From an uncultured Flavihumibacter sp. (GTDB lineage Bacteria; Bacteroidota; Bacteroidia; Chitinophagales; Chitinophagaceae), in NCBI GenBank assembly GCA_946482545.1, contig CAMLRX010000053.1:1-32047 (forward strand): a DNA stretch of 32,047 bases, in the 5' to 3' direction. This document shows positions 1-8,109 of this stretch, one piece after another (position 1 is the first letter of the stretch; each line of letters opens with the position of its first letter). Under the pieces are notes generated by a model. The model was not told the DNA's origin, searched no databases, and worked only from the letters and a program-made list of their open reading frames with translations. Made by a program: the position numbers and the translations under genes.

Positions 1-1211
1 TCTTTTACATTGGTTTCGAAGAAGCGGAAAACGATATTGGGATGGGCTTTCAGTTCTTCCCCGATCTCATAAAGGTGCGTGGAAAGTATGAACAAAGAAT
101 GTTTGATGCGCACGAGGCCGTTGATCACCGCCAGCGAGCATTTCATGGCATCCTGCACATTCGTTCCTTTAAAAAGTTCATCGATCAGGATCAGCCATTT
201 TCGACTATCGTTGATGGTGAGAATGGTATTCTTGATGCGTTGAACTTCATTGAAGAAATAGCTTTCCCCTTTCAGGATATTGTCCATCACCTGTATATTG
301 GAAAGCAGGCCGTTAAACAGACTCAGCCGCATCGCGGTGGCGGGAACACCCATGCCCAGATGCGCAAGGAAAACGGAAATCCCAACGGCTTTGATGAACG
401 TACTTTTTCCGGCCATATTCGCACCGGTAAGAAAAAGGAAATTCTTATTCGAATTCAATTCCGTGTTGTAGGCGATGGGCGTGGGCAGCAGCGGGTGGTA
501 CAATCCGGTAATATCAAGAATGGGCATTTCGCTGTGTACCATTTCCGGAAAGCTGAGTTGCAGCTCCTTCGCAGATTTGGCCATGCCATAATAGGCATCG
601 AGCCGGTAATATATTTGAATGAGTTCCAGCGTATGTTCCCGGAAGTCATGGAGGAAAAAATGCGCCAGGCGCAGCATCTCCGCAGTACTCAGTTTCGCCC
701 CTTTCGGCGTTTTCAGTATGCGCGGCACGCCCGAACGCCGCAGCAATTCCGATGCGCGTTCCACATGCGACTTAATAAGTTTGGGCAGTTCATCTGCCAC
801 ACCAAGTAATGGAAGCAGTTGCGCCACTCCTTTGAGGAAATCGATGCAGTGGGGAAGAGAAAACTTGATGAGCGCATAATCGGGTCCGTGAAAAAACCTG
901 TAACTGAAGGCCTGAATGGCGTTTGGGCGTTCCGGGTACTCATCAATATTGTTATCGTATAGCCTTTCGATTACGAGCAAAGTGCCGTTGGTGATTTCCT
1001 GGGGCCACAAAGTATCCTGGTCCATAATCCTGCGCAGCAGTTGCTGAGTGGCAACGATCTGTTCAATATCCGTATGCGGTGCGCGGAAAATGCGGCGCAT
1101 CCATTCCCTGCCACCTGTGGTCCGTGTACGGTCAAGGCGATGGAACACCGACGATTCCTCGTCGGAACTGAAGATAGAAAGGTCGTTGAAGGTTACTTTG
1201 TCGATTTGCAT
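1..1211 (-). CDS. MutS-like DNA mismatch repair ATPase, 3' end cut by window
   Basis: This open frame of 403 codons begins at the ATG at 1211 and runs off the left edge of the window. The protein starts directly in sequence resembling the MutS lever/core domain (residues about 1-230) and has no room for the N-terminal mismatch-recognition and connector domains. The ATPase domain follows: Walker A GANMAGKST near residues 263-271, a Walker B-like LILIDELFKGTN near 337-348 (canonical MutS has IDELGRGT), and an STHLYE segment matching the MutS STHYHE motif. The start lies 9 bp after the dihydroorotase stop, so the two genes are probably cotranscribed. By family knowledge it is an ABC-type ATPase acting on DNA. 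A stand-alone core/ATPase form resembles the shorter MutS-related proteins rather than MutS1, so a role in general mismatch repair should not be assumed. The C-terminus, which could carry a dimerisation or nuclease part, is outside the window. Confidence 0.9.
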   Translation of the reverse strand, partial: MQIDKVTFNDLSIFSSDEESSVFHRLDRTRTTGGREWMRRIFRAPHTDIEQIVATQQLLRRIMDQDTLWPQEITNGTLLVIERLYDNNIDEYPERPNAIQAFSYRFFHGPDYALIKFSLPHCIDFLKGVAQLLPLLGVADELPKLIKSHVERASELLRRSGVPRILKTPKGAKLSTAEMLRLAHFFLHDFREHTLELIQIYYRLDAYYGMAKSAKELQLSFPEMVHSEMPILDITGLYHPLLPTPIAYNTELNSNKNFLFLTGANMAGKSTFIKAVGISVFLAHLGMGVPATAMRLSLFNGLLSNIQVMDNILKGESYFFNEVQRIKNTILTINDSRKWLILIDELFKGTNVQDAMKCSLAVINGLVRIKHSLFILSTHLYEIGEELKAHPNIVFRFFETNVK

Positions 1212-1220
1212 GGGCGGTAT

Positions 1221-2624
1221 TTATCGGTCAAACTGCAGCCGTTCTCCCTTCATTGATTCATCCCATACTGCTTTTCCATAATTACCGTCCGGAGCGTGGT
1301 ATACCAGGTTGCCATTTACAAAAGTATGGGTAACGGAAGCTGGGAGGGTAGTGCCTTCCATCGGACTCCAGCCACATTGGTAAAGGATGTTACCAGTATT
1401 AATGGTATAAGGGGCGTTCATATCCACTATTACCAGGTCGGCCATGTAGCCTTCGCGGATATAACCCCGGTTGGCGATCTGGAAGCAGTCGGCAACGGCG
1501 TGGCTCATTTTTTCCACTACTTTCTCCAGGGATATCCTGCCTTCCTTCACATAATGAAGCATCAGCGGCAGGGAATGCTGTACCAGCGGTAGCCCGGAAT
1601 GCGCATGTTGGTAACCGGGATTTTCGGTTGCAGGTACCAGCATGCCCGCTTCGTTGCGTACATAACCTTTTTCGGCAAGTGTATGCGGGGCGTGGTCAGT
1701 GGCAATTACATCCAAACGATCATCCAGCAATGCTTCCCACAGAGCGGCCTTGTTTTCCGGCGCTTTGATGGCGGGGTTACATTTGATCTGGTAGCCCAGT
1801 TGCGCATAGTCATCGGCGGTAAAATGCAGGTGGTGCACGCATACCTCGGCGGTGATTCTCTTTTCTTTGAGGGGCAGCATATTGGAGAAAAGCGCCAGTT
1901 CCTTTGCGGTGCTGATGTGCAATATGTGCAGACGGCTGTTGTATTTCTTCGCAAATTGAATAGCAGTAAGGGACGATTCAAAACAGGCTTCCGCATCGCG
2001 GATGATGGGATGGTCGGAAGCGTCCAGTGTCGGCTTTTCCGCTATTCTTTTTTCATAATTAGCTTTGATGATCTTTTCATCCTCGCAATGGGTGGCGATC
2101 AGCACTTCGGATTCGCTGAAAACTTTGTTCAGGGTAACATAGTTGTCTACCAGCATGTTGCCAGTGCTGGATCCCATAAATATCTTCACGCCGCAGATGT
2201 CTTTTTTCAGCTTATTCACCTTCAGCACTTCGTCCGCGTTGTTGTTGGCGGTGCCCATGAAGAAGGAATAATTGGCGAGGGAAGTCTGCGCGGCGATGCG
2301 GTATTTATCTTCCAGCAATTCAATGGTGAGCGCATTGGGAACGGTATTTGGCATTTCCATAAAAGAAGTCACACCTCCGGCCACGGCGGCTTTAGCTTCG
2401 GAACCAATGGTGGCCTTATGGGTGAGCCCCGGTTCCCGGAAATGCACCTGGTCGTCGATGGCACCGGGAAGCAGAAACTTTCCTTCCCCGTCAATCTCCA
2501 CGGCAATGTCGGAACTTATTTGTGGCGCGATTTTTTCAATTCTTCCGCCGGCTATCAGTACATCGTTCACCTGTACCAGGCCTTCATTCACGACCTGGAT
2601 ATTCTTAATGAGATAATTTTGCAT
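1221..2624 (-). CDS. pyrC: Dihydroorotase (pyrimidine biosynthesis)
   Basis: A 467-residue cytosolic amidohydrolase that should interconvert N-carbamoyl-aspartate and dihydroorotate, the third step of de novo UMP synthesis. The metal-site segment reads DDQVHFREPG near residues 57-66, so the first histidine of the usual HxH pair is glutamine. As I recall, this DQVHFREPGLTH form is normal for Bacteroidota dihydroorotases such as that of Porphyromonas gingivalis. Other expected elements are present: GVKIFMGSSTG (candidate carboxylated lysine), THCEDE, LHILHIST and ATDHAPH with the catalytic aspartate. Length is normal for the long class. It lies 9 bp upstream of the mutS-like gene, and its ATG is only 19 bp from the divergent barrel-protein gene. 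Allantoinase or hydantoinase is the main alternative, but the motif set favours dihydroorotase. Confidence 0.93.
   Translation of the reverse strand: MQNYLIKNIQVVNEGLVQVNDVLIAGGRIEKIAPQISSDIAVEIDGEGKFLLPGAIDDQVHFREPGLTHKATIGSEAKAAVAGGVTSFMEMPNTVPNALTIELLEDKYRIAAQTSLANYSFFMGTANNNADEVLKVNKLKKDICGVKIFMGSSTGNMLVDNYVTLNKVFSESEVLIATHCEDEKIIKANYEKRIAEKPTLDASDHPIIRDAEACFESSLTAIQFAKKYNSRLHILHISTAKELALFSNMLPLKEKRITAEVCVHHLHFTADDYAQLGYQIKCNPAIKAPENKAALWEALLDDRLDVIATDHAPHTLAEKGYVRNEAGMLVPATENPGYQHAHSGLPLVQHSLPLMLHYVKEGRISLEKVVEKMSHAVADCFQIANRGYIREGYMADLVIVDMNAPYTINTGNILYQCGWSPMEGTTLPASVTHTFVNGNLVYHAPDGNYGKAVWDESMKGERLQFDR
2614..2621 (+). promoter_or_regulatory. Possible -7 box for the barrel-protein gene
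   Basis: TAATTTTG fits the Bacteroidota -7 consensus TAnnTTTG and lies 22 bp before the first ATG of the plus-strand gene. It sits inside the first codons of the divergent pyrC. No clear -33 TTTG was found at the expected distance, so this is weak. Confidence 0.3.
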
Positions 2625-2643
2625 ACTTTTCAGTCTCTAAATC

Positions 2644-4341
2644 ATGAATCAATATCTGATGCAAGTTATTAAAAGCGTGGTAAGCATCCTCTTTTTATGT
2701 TTACCGGTTACATTGCTCGCCCAAACCAACTGGTTCCCGCAGGGGTCAAAAGAATACCGTTTGCTGGACCGGCTGGACATTAAAATGCAGTCGCATCCTG
2801 AATTGCGTTTCAATACCGCGAAGCCGTTCCCTGGTAAAAAATGGGTAGCTGCCCTCTCGGATGCCGATAGCGCCGGGGTTTTAACGAAGGTGGACCGGGC
2901 CAATATGCTTTCTGCGCTGGCGCAGAACAGTGAATATGTGGAAAACGAACCGGCTTCTTTTCTTTCAAAAAAGCCATGGTTCAAAACTTTTTACCAGAAG
3001 AAGGCGAATTTTTTTGAGGTGAAGAACGAGGATTTCTTCCTGGCGGTGAACCCCATTCTCCAGATCAGGTGGATGAAAGAAACGGATAACGATGAATCCC
3101 TTTTTCAGAATACACGCGGCATTACCATCCGCGGACTGATCGGGAAAAAAATAGCCTTCTCCACTTATATGACCGAAAACCAGGAGCGCGGTCCCTCCTG
3201 GTTCATGGACCGCATCGCCCGCTACCGGGCAGTTCCGGGTGCCGGGTTCTATAAATCTTTCAGAAATACCGCGGTGGATTACTTTGATGCCCGCGGTTCC
3301 ATCAGTTTCAACGCGGCTAAATTTATCGACCTGCAATTCGGGTACGACAAACAATTTATTGGAAACGGTTACCGCAGCCTTTTCCTCAGCGATTTCGCCA
3401 ACAACCAGCTTTTCTTCAAAATAAATACCCGCATCTGGAAGTTCAATTACCAGAACCTGTTCATGGAACTCACACCGCAGTATCTTTCCAATCCGCGGGA
3501 TGAGCTGCTTTCCAAGAAGTACGCGGCCATGCACCACCTTAGTTTGCAGGCCACGCGCTGGCTCAACATCGGGTTATTCGAATCCGTTGTTTTCGGCAGG
3601 AAAGACCATTTCGACTTCACCTATCTCAATCCCATCATCTTCCTCCGCTCCGTAGAGCAGCAGAACGGGAGCGCCGACAACGGCATCGCCGGTTTCGATT
3701 TCAAGGCCAATATCGCCAAACGCATTCAGTTGTATGGTCAACTCGCGTTGGATGAACTTAAAATCTCGGAGTTTACCAGCGGCAATGGCTGGTGGGGCAA
3801 CAAATGGGGAATCCAGTTGGGAGGAAAATACGTGGACGCCTTCGGTGTAAATAACCTCGATTTGCAGGTGGAAACCAACATCGTGCGTCCGTTCACTTAT
3901 TCTTTCCGCGATTCTGTGGCCAGTCACAACCATTACAACCAACCTCTGGCACACCCGCTGGGCGCGAATTTCAAAGAAGTAGTGGGCATCGCCTCCTGGC
4001 AGCCTGCACCCAAATGGCGCATCGACGGGAAAGTGATTTACGCGCTGCAAGGCATTGATACCGCCGGACTGAATTTCGGCAGCAATATCTTCAACCTCTA
4101 CACCACCCGCCCTTCCGATTACGGTTTCCAGATCGGAGACGCTGTACAGGGTAAAACGGTGAACGCTTCGCTGTGGCTCAGTTATGAAGCCAAAGAAAAT
4201 GTATTCCTGGAAGCGGGGCTGGTGCACCGGAAGCTGAATACGGTTGCGGTAAACGAAATGTACACGGGGCTGAAAGCGAGTTCAACCATGGTGAGCGTGG
4301 GGTTGCGGATGAATATGTTCAGAAGGGAATATGATTATTGA
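2644..4341 (+). CDS. Outer-membrane beta-barrel protein, Wzi/RemB-like
   Basis: A 565-residue exported protein. A signal peptide ending near LLAQ is visible. The in-frame ATG at 2659 gives a more compact signal peptide (MQVIKSVVSILFLCLPVTLLAQ-type), so the true start may be there. The mature part has the alternating aromatic/hydrophobic strands of an outer-membrane barrel and ends in a strand-like segment closing with aromatic residues (EYDY). The opening NWFPQGSKEYRLLDRL and the overall length resemble the capsule-assembly Wzi family as found in Bacteroidota, which overlaps the gliding-motility protein RemB. Neighbours give no polysaccharide or gliding context, so the substrate is unknown. 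The gene is divergent from pyrC and followed by a repeat-filled convergent gap. Confidence 0.72.
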   Translation: MNQYLMQVIKSVVSILFLCLPVTLLAQTNWFPQGSKEYRLLDRLDIKMQSHPELRFNTAKPFPGKKWVAALSDADSAGVLTKVDRANMLSALAQNSEYVENEPASFLSKKPWFKTFYQKKANFFEVKNEDFFLAVNPILQIRWMKETDNDESLFQNTRGITIRGLIGKKIAFSTYMTENQERGPSWFMDRIARYRAVPGAGFYKSFRNTAVDYFDARGSISFNAAKFIDLQFGYDKQFIGNGYRSLFLSDFANNQLFFKINTRIWKFNYQNLFMELTPQYLSNPRDELLSKKYAAMHHLSLQATRWLNIGLFESVVFGRKDHFDFTYLNPIIFLRSVEQQNGSADNGIAGFDFKANIAKRIQLYGQLALDELKISEFTSGNGWWGNKWGIQLGGKYVDAFGVNNLDLQVETNIVRPFTYSFRDSVASHNHYNQPLAHPLGANFKEVVGIASWQPAPKWRIDGKVIYALQGIDTAGLNFGSNIFNLYTTRPSDYGFQIGDAVQGKTVNASLWLSYEAKENVFLEAGLVHRKLNTVAVNEMYTGLKASSTMVSVGLRMNMFRREYDY

Positions 4342-4364
4342 TTTTCACGCGAAGTTTTTTATTT

Positions 4365-4476
4365 CACGCAAAGACGCAAGGGAGCAAGGACGCAATGCGT
4401 TGTTTGTCTTTTAGCGTTTTTATTATGCAGTTTTATTTCTCGCAACGACGCTACGGCGCAACGTGAGACCCTGATT
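4365..4476 (+). repeat. Bipartite octamer repeat, copy R1
   Basis: Block A (4365-4407) is built of 8-bp units such as CGCAAAGA, CGCAAGGG, AGCAAGGA and CGCAATGC, followed by GTTGTTTGT. Block B (4438-4476) has CGCAACGA, CGCTACGG, CGCAACGT and then a non-octamer tail GAGACCCTGATT. Compared by eye with copy R5 (27004-27118, minus), block A matches at 41 of 43 positions and block B at 36 of 39. The A-to-B offset is 73 bp here and 76 bp in R5. It is non-coding. Confidence 0.85.
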
Positions 4477-4620
4477 GATTTTAAGGTTAATTATTTGCTG
4501 AGAACAGACTATATGTTATATATAAAACATAACGGCTAAAGAGAAAGGTAATTTGAAACATAAAACCTTAAATAAAGTAGCATAGCCAGCCTTAAAAAAT
4601 TAGCCTTTCCCAATTCTGCA

Positions 4621-4715
4621 GCCCCTTGCGTCGTAGCGAGAAATGAGAAAAACTCCATCCAAAAGGAACCCTGCCAACCAATTAACGCCTTGCGTCTCTG
4701 CTTCCTTGCGTTGCG
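4621..4715 (-). repeat. Bipartite octamer repeat, copy R2 (inverted to R1)
   Basis: Read on the minus strand, block A' (4715-4684) has CGCAA followed by an octamer run ending AGACGCAAGGCGTT. It aligns with R1 block A after a 4-bp gap. Block B' (4642-4621) starts TCTCGCTACGACGCAAGG. The A-to-B offset is again 73 bp. R1 and R2 face each other across about 140 bp and could form a long imperfect stem. The CCCTGATT tail of block B is missing here. Confidence 0.75.
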
Positions 4716-4760
4716 AAGTGCGCAGCACAAAGCAATTGCGTGAAAAGAAGCGTGAACACC

Positions 4761-5360
4761 CTAATCCACTGAACTCATCACATCATCAATAAAATCCAGA
4801 ATTTCTTTCTTTCCCATCTTCTTCACTGTGGATGTCACAAAATGCGGCGGCAGTTCTTCCCATGTTTCCAGCATCGCCTGCAGGAAGCGTTTTACGTTTT
4901 GCGCGGTTTCCCGTTGCGTGGTTTTATCGGCTTTGGTGAATACCAGTGCGAATGGAATCCCCCATTCACCGAGCTGGTTCACGAATTCCAGGTCTATTTT
5001 CTGCGGGGAATGACGGCTGTCGATGAGCACGAATACGTTGCGGAGGTTCTCTCTTTGGCGGAGGTATTCCTCGATCATTTTGGTCCAGCTTTTCCGCTGG
5101 TTCTGAGAAACCTTCGCGTAGCCATAGCCGGGAAGGTCAACGAGGTACCAGGCGCCGTTGATGTCGAAGTGGTTGATCATCTGGGTTTTCCCGGGACTGG
5201 CGCTGGTTTTGGCGAGTTTTTCCTGGTTGCAGAGGAGGTTGATGAGCGACGACTTCCCCACATTGCTTCTACCGATAAAAGCAAATTCAGGGCGGTCGGG
5301 TTTAGGGCAGAGCTGGATGCCAGGACTGCTGATGAGGTATTGCGCGCTTTTGATGACCAT
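4761..5360 (-). CDS. engB: Ribosome biogenesis GTPase EngB (YsxC/YihA)
   Basis: A 199-residue TrmE-Era-EngA-EngB-type GTPase needed for large ribosomal subunit assembly. Visible G motifs are G1 GRSNVGKSS at residues 30-38, a G2 region with the threonine of GKTQ near 58-60, G3 DLPGYGYA at 75-82, and G4 TKAD at 142-145. Length is normal for the family. It starts 20 bp after the stop of the YkuK-family gene. It also has its own perfect TACCTTTG box 4 bp before the ATG, which suggests a second, leaderless transcript. Confidence is high because the G motifs and the PGYGYA segment are diagnostic. Confidence 0.96.
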   Translation of the reverse strand: MVIKSAQYLISSPGIQLCPKPDRPEFAFIGRSNVGKSSLINLLCNQEKLAKTSASPGKTQMINHFDINGAWYLVDLPGYGYAKVSQNQRKSWTKMIEEYLRQRENLRNVFVLIDSRHSPQKIDLEFVNQLGEWGIPFALVFTKADKTTQRETAQNVKRFLQAMLETWEELPPHFVTSTVKKMGKKEILDFIDDVMSSVD

Positions 5361-5364
5361 GGCG

Positions 5365-5372
5365 CAAAGGTA
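5365..5372 (-). promoter_or_regulatory. -7 promoter box of engB
   Basis: On the minus strand TACCTTTG matches the Bacteroidota -7 consensus TAnnTTTG exactly. It is separated from the engB ATG by CGCC only, so the predicted transcript would begin at or within a few nucleotides of the start codon. Confidence 0.55.
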
Positions 5373-5380
5373 GGCAGTTT

Positions 5381-5854
5381 CTAATTCACCGCCTTATCCG
5401 CGCAACAACTGCTGGCAAAAGCATCCGGTTTGGCCTTGAAGGCGAACCCCATTCCGAGGATATAGCCCATGGCTTCGCGCAGCGCTTCATTGCTTTTGAA
5501 ATGCGGATTGGTATTGATATCGGCATGTACTTCCATGTCCACATCATACTTTGTGAAGAGGTCGCACAGTTCATACGCGATCTCAATGGATTTGGCCACT
5601 TCCACCAGCATCCTTTCCTTAATGGAGTAGGGGTGCCTCGTTTTTTCGTTGTGGATGAACATGAATCCGCCATGACCTTCCCGCAGGAAAACGATCACGG
5701 TGGCGAACTCCGTTTCTTGGCCTTTCACCTGTGAATCGGTGCCGATGCATACCTTGAGAGAGAACCCTTTGTCAACTTCCCGCCTGATCGCTGTTTCCAC
5801 GGCGCTCTTGATGGGTAGATCAATAGGGTCGCCATTAAATTTTCTCCAGAGCAT
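5381..5854 (-). CDS. RNase H-like YkuK family protein (DUF458)
   Basis: A 157-residue soluble protein with no signal peptide. The segments IGTDSQVKGQETEF (residues about 37-50) and VHADINTNPHFKS (about 110-122) resemble the YkuK/DUF458 family, predicted to have an RNase H-like fold. The aspartates in GTDSQ and HADIN are the likely metal ligands. The family's biological role is not established. It ends 20 bp before engB and may share its transcript. A clear promoter was not found directly upstream, although the 57-bp gap to the metalloprotease gene is AT-rich. The assignment rests on recalled family motifs and length. Confidence 0.8.
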   Translation of the reverse strand: MLWRKFNGDPIDLPIKSAVETAIRREVDKGFSLKVCIGTDSQVKGQETEFATVIVFLREGHGGFMFIHNEKTRHPYSIKERMLVEVAKSIEIAYELCDLFTKYDVDMEVHADINTNPHFKSNEALREAMGYILGMGFAFKAKPDAFASSCCADKAVN

Positions 5855-5911
5855 AGGAAAATGTTTACCTAATATAAAGAAAATTTATGTTGCAACCGGG
5901 GCTTTGTTGAA

Positions 5912-7498
5912 TTATTGTTTCATTAACTTCTCCGTTTGGCTGCTCATTCCATCCTGTATTTTCAGGAGGAAAACGCCAGCGGATGATAACGAGAACCGGT
6001 TTGAACCTTTGTTCAATCTTCCTTTGCTGATCATTCTGCCAGAGGGATCCATCAGCAGGTATTCGGCGGCACGGCTAACGTTGATCTGGTAATTACCGTC
6101 CCCAAGTGCATGTACCTCCGCGGTTTTCACCGGGTCGCCTTTGATAACTACGGTATTGGAATAGTGGTGCTGGGCCGCATGAACACCTTTCACCCGTAGA
6201 CGGTAGTGATGAGGACCAGGTGTTTCCGGCGTATAAGTATAACTGTTGGAATGATCCGATTGAAATACGGTCTCAAACCGTGTTCCGTCTTTGGATACCT
6301 GCAATTCGGCGTTGTAACCTGGTTCGTCGCCGGTGATTTTCCATTGAAGGATGTGTTTGCTCCCCGATTGGGATCCCGTGAGCCTGATGTCGTGCACGGG
6401 AAGTATGCCATTTGCAACGAAGACGCCGGTAATATTGTAGAAACCGATACTGGAGGTGTCGGAAAGATAGCTGTTCCCTACGCCATCCACGGCGAAGTAG
6501 TAAGTGCCGGGCTGAACAAATGTATCTATGGCCGCACTGAGTTTATCCGGGGGATTGAAGCTGGCAAGTGTATCGCCGTTGCTGCCGATCATACTGAGTT
6601 TGATGTCGAGATTGGCGCCTGAATTATTGCTGTTCACCGTATAAGGAACTGCGTTGAGTTGAAGGATAGAAGGTTGTGTGAGTGTTAAACTGAATACATC
6701 TTTATCGTCTAACCTGGTGAGGATGCCGCTGGCGGCGATGCTGTTGCCACTGGTGGGGATGGGGGCTGCGGCTTCAATGTGGTCGGCGTGATCGTCGGCA
6801 CGGAAGCTGATTTTATTGGCGAAGCTGGTAATGGTTTTGATGTCGTCCTGTATGTAATTGCAGCCGAAGGCGCTGGTGCCTTTGGTCCACGTGGTGAGGT
6901 TGCGGGAATAGCTGTTGCCCATGATGGGGGCCCAACTGATTTCACCTGTACCCTTTCCGGAGTTGTATTCTTCTACCAGTGCACAGGATTCATTAAAACG
7001 GCTCTGGTGTTGAAGACCGAGGGTGTGCCCGGCTTCATGGGAGCAGGCTTCCCCCACATTTTTGGTGGAATAACTGAGTTTATTGGGGAACACGAAACAG
7101 GGTGTATCATCGCCCCAGGTGAAGGACCCAACCCAGGCGGCGCCACCCGCGTTCCCGTACCAGGCCGAGGTGGGGGTTACAATTACGCGTGTTCGTTGCC
7201 GGACGGGCGCTGCGAAATACACCGTTGAATCGGTGGTGATATTGATGTTAAAGGGACGGAAGTCTTCCGCTACCCGGTTGAAGATTTCTTCAATGGCCGT
7301 GTTGGAGAAGCCTGAAGCTGCTGCGGAAATAGGGCCGCTCCAGTTCCAGGAGGTACTGGCTACGTAATGGCCGTCGAAATCGAGGAAAATAACGCCTGTT
7401 GCTGCGGGATAACTGTTCAGTTTTATAACCTGTGCATTGGTTTTAGGTGTAAGCCACAGCAGTATAACACAGAGCAGTGAACGTAAAATGGTTTTCAT
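5912..7498 (-). CDS. Secreted zinc metalloprotease with PPC-like and T9SS sorting domains
   Basis: A 528-residue exported protein with a signal peptide ending about residue 22 (PKTNAQ). The catalytic domain begins almost at once (FLDFDGHYV at 38-46) and contains HEAGHTLGLQH at 154-164, the HExxHxxGxxH zinc site of metzincins. A likely Met-turn, IMGNSY, follows at 192-197. Residues about 235-360 look like a bacterial pre-peptidase C-terminal domain (DDKDVFSLTL, GTYYFAVDGVG). A beta-rich fibronectin-like stretch follows, and the last 70 or so residues match a type A T9SS sorting domain (YLLMDPSGRMI, GVFLLKI). It should cross the outer membrane by T9SS and be released or surface-bound. No propeptide is apparent between signal peptide and catalytic domain. 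The small secreted gene just upstream may supply that role (inference). Confidence 0.88.
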   Translation of the reverse strand: MKTILRSLLCVILLWLTPKTNAQVIKLNSYPAATGVIFLDFDGHYVASTSWNWSGPISAAASGFSNTAIEEIFNRVAEDFRPFNINITTDSTVYFAAPVRQRTRVIVTPTSAWYGNAGGAAWVGSFTWGDDTPCFVFPNKLSYSTKNVGEACSHEAGHTLGLQHQSRFNESCALVEEYNSGKGTGEISWAPIMGNSYSRNLTTWTKGTSAFGCNYIQDDIKTITSFANKISFRADDHADHIEAAAPIPTSGNSIAASGILTRLDDKDVFSLTLTQPSILQLNAVPYTVNSNNSGANLDIKLSMIGSNGDTLASFNPPDKLSAAIDTFVQPGTYYFAVDGVGNSYLSDTSSIGFYNITGVFVANGILPVHDIRLTGSQSGSKHILQWKITGDEPGYNAELQVSKDGTRFETVFQSDHSNSYTYTPETPGPHHYRLRVKGVHAAQHHYSNTVVIKGDPVKTAEVHALGDGNYQINVSRAAEYLLMDPSGRMISKGRLNKGSNRFSLSSAGVFLLKIQDGMSSQTEKLMKQ

Positions 7499-7550
7499 GC
7501 GGATGATGTTTGGATAGGGGATAGAAATGGGGCCGGATCAAAAACGGGCG

Positions 7551-8015
7551 CTAATCGACCAACAAGAACTTCGTGTTCGTTTTCACGAAAAAGTACTGGT
7601 CGTTCTCTTTTGTAAGTACGTACGCTTCACCGGTTTCCCGGTTGTAAATACGACCTGTAAACGAAGTGGTTCCATCTTCTTCCGTAATCCTGGAAAGGGT
7701 GAGCAGGGCGCCTCCGTAATTGGCGGCTTTCAGTTGTATTCCTGAAACCTGTTTGTTCTTCCTGAAATTGGAGACGATCTCTCCTTCCAACATGAAATCC
7801 GGAGCAATAAATACTTTGCTTTTTGTTCCTTCGCGGAGTTGTAAAGTGTGGCTTATTTCGTTCGTGGCGAAAGGAATTTTCGCTTTCACTTCACGGAACA
7901 CGGATGGTGCATTGGTTTCCTGTTTCTGACGGGTGGGTTGCTCCTGTGATTGAACGGACATGGCGCATCCCCCTACAAGAAACATCAGAACAGTTGCCTG
8001 TTTGAGGTTCTTCAT
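7551..8015 (-). CDS. Small secreted protein of unknown function, upstream of the metalloprotease
   Basis: A 154-residue protein with a signal peptide (MKNLKQATVLMFLVGGCAMSVQSQ). There is a cysteine at 17, but the sequence around it is a poor lipobox, so ordinary Sec export is more likely. The mature part begins with a charged linker and then is rich in beta strands (SHTLQLREGTKSKVFI, TSFTGRIYNRETGEAYVLTKEN). I do not recognise the family. It lies 52 bp upstream of the secreted metalloprotease in the same direction, so they probably form one transcript. Because that protease lacks a visible propeptide, this protein could be a separate pro-region, chaperone or inhibitor. That is inference from context only. 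Confidence 0.75.
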   Translation of the reverse strand: MKNLKQATVLMFLVGGCAMSVQSQEQPTRQKQETNAPSVFREVKAKIPFATNEISHTLQLREGTKSKVFIAPDFMLEGEIVSNFRKNKQVSGIQLKAANYGGALLTLSRITEEDGTTSFTGRIYNRETGEAYVLTKENDQYFFVKTNTKFLLVD

Positions 8016-8066
8016 ACTACGATATTGGGTGTTACAAAATGGTTTTTGTAGGGACGAATGCTATTG

Positions 8067-8074
8067 CAAGTATA
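8067..8074 (-). promoter_or_regulatory. Possible -7 box for the small secreted protein/metalloprotease unit
   Basis: TATACTTG on the minus strand differs from TAnnTTTG at one position and lies about 50 bp before the ATG at 8015. The placement is plausible, but the match is not exact. Confidence 0.3.
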
Positions 8075-8109
8075 AAATAGGAACGTTTTTCGGCAAAAAA
8101 TATTTCAGC

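Larger units (their letters stand above)
4342..4760. other. Gene-free convergent gap filled by an inverted repeat pair
   Basis: This 419-bp stretch between the 3' ends of the barrel gene (+) and engB (-) has no credible gene. It begins and ends with related sequence in opposite orientation: TTCACGC near 4345 and its complement near 4750-4755. Inside are two copies of a bipartite octamer repeat, described separately. The centre, about 4480-4620, is AT-rich and shows nothing recognisable. Confidence 0.7.

Noticed and set aside
1599..2672. 357-codon plus-strand open frame over pyrC
   Set aside because: It is antisense to a clear dihydroorotase and has no recognisable domain.
4365..4476. CRISPR-like array from repeated CGCAA units
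   Set aside because: Units are only 8 bp and contiguous, without unique spacers of even length, and no cas genes are nearby.
4536..4730. 64-codon minus-strand open frame before engB
   Set aside because: It covers repeat copy R2 and the AT-rich centre; its translation looks like translated repeat.
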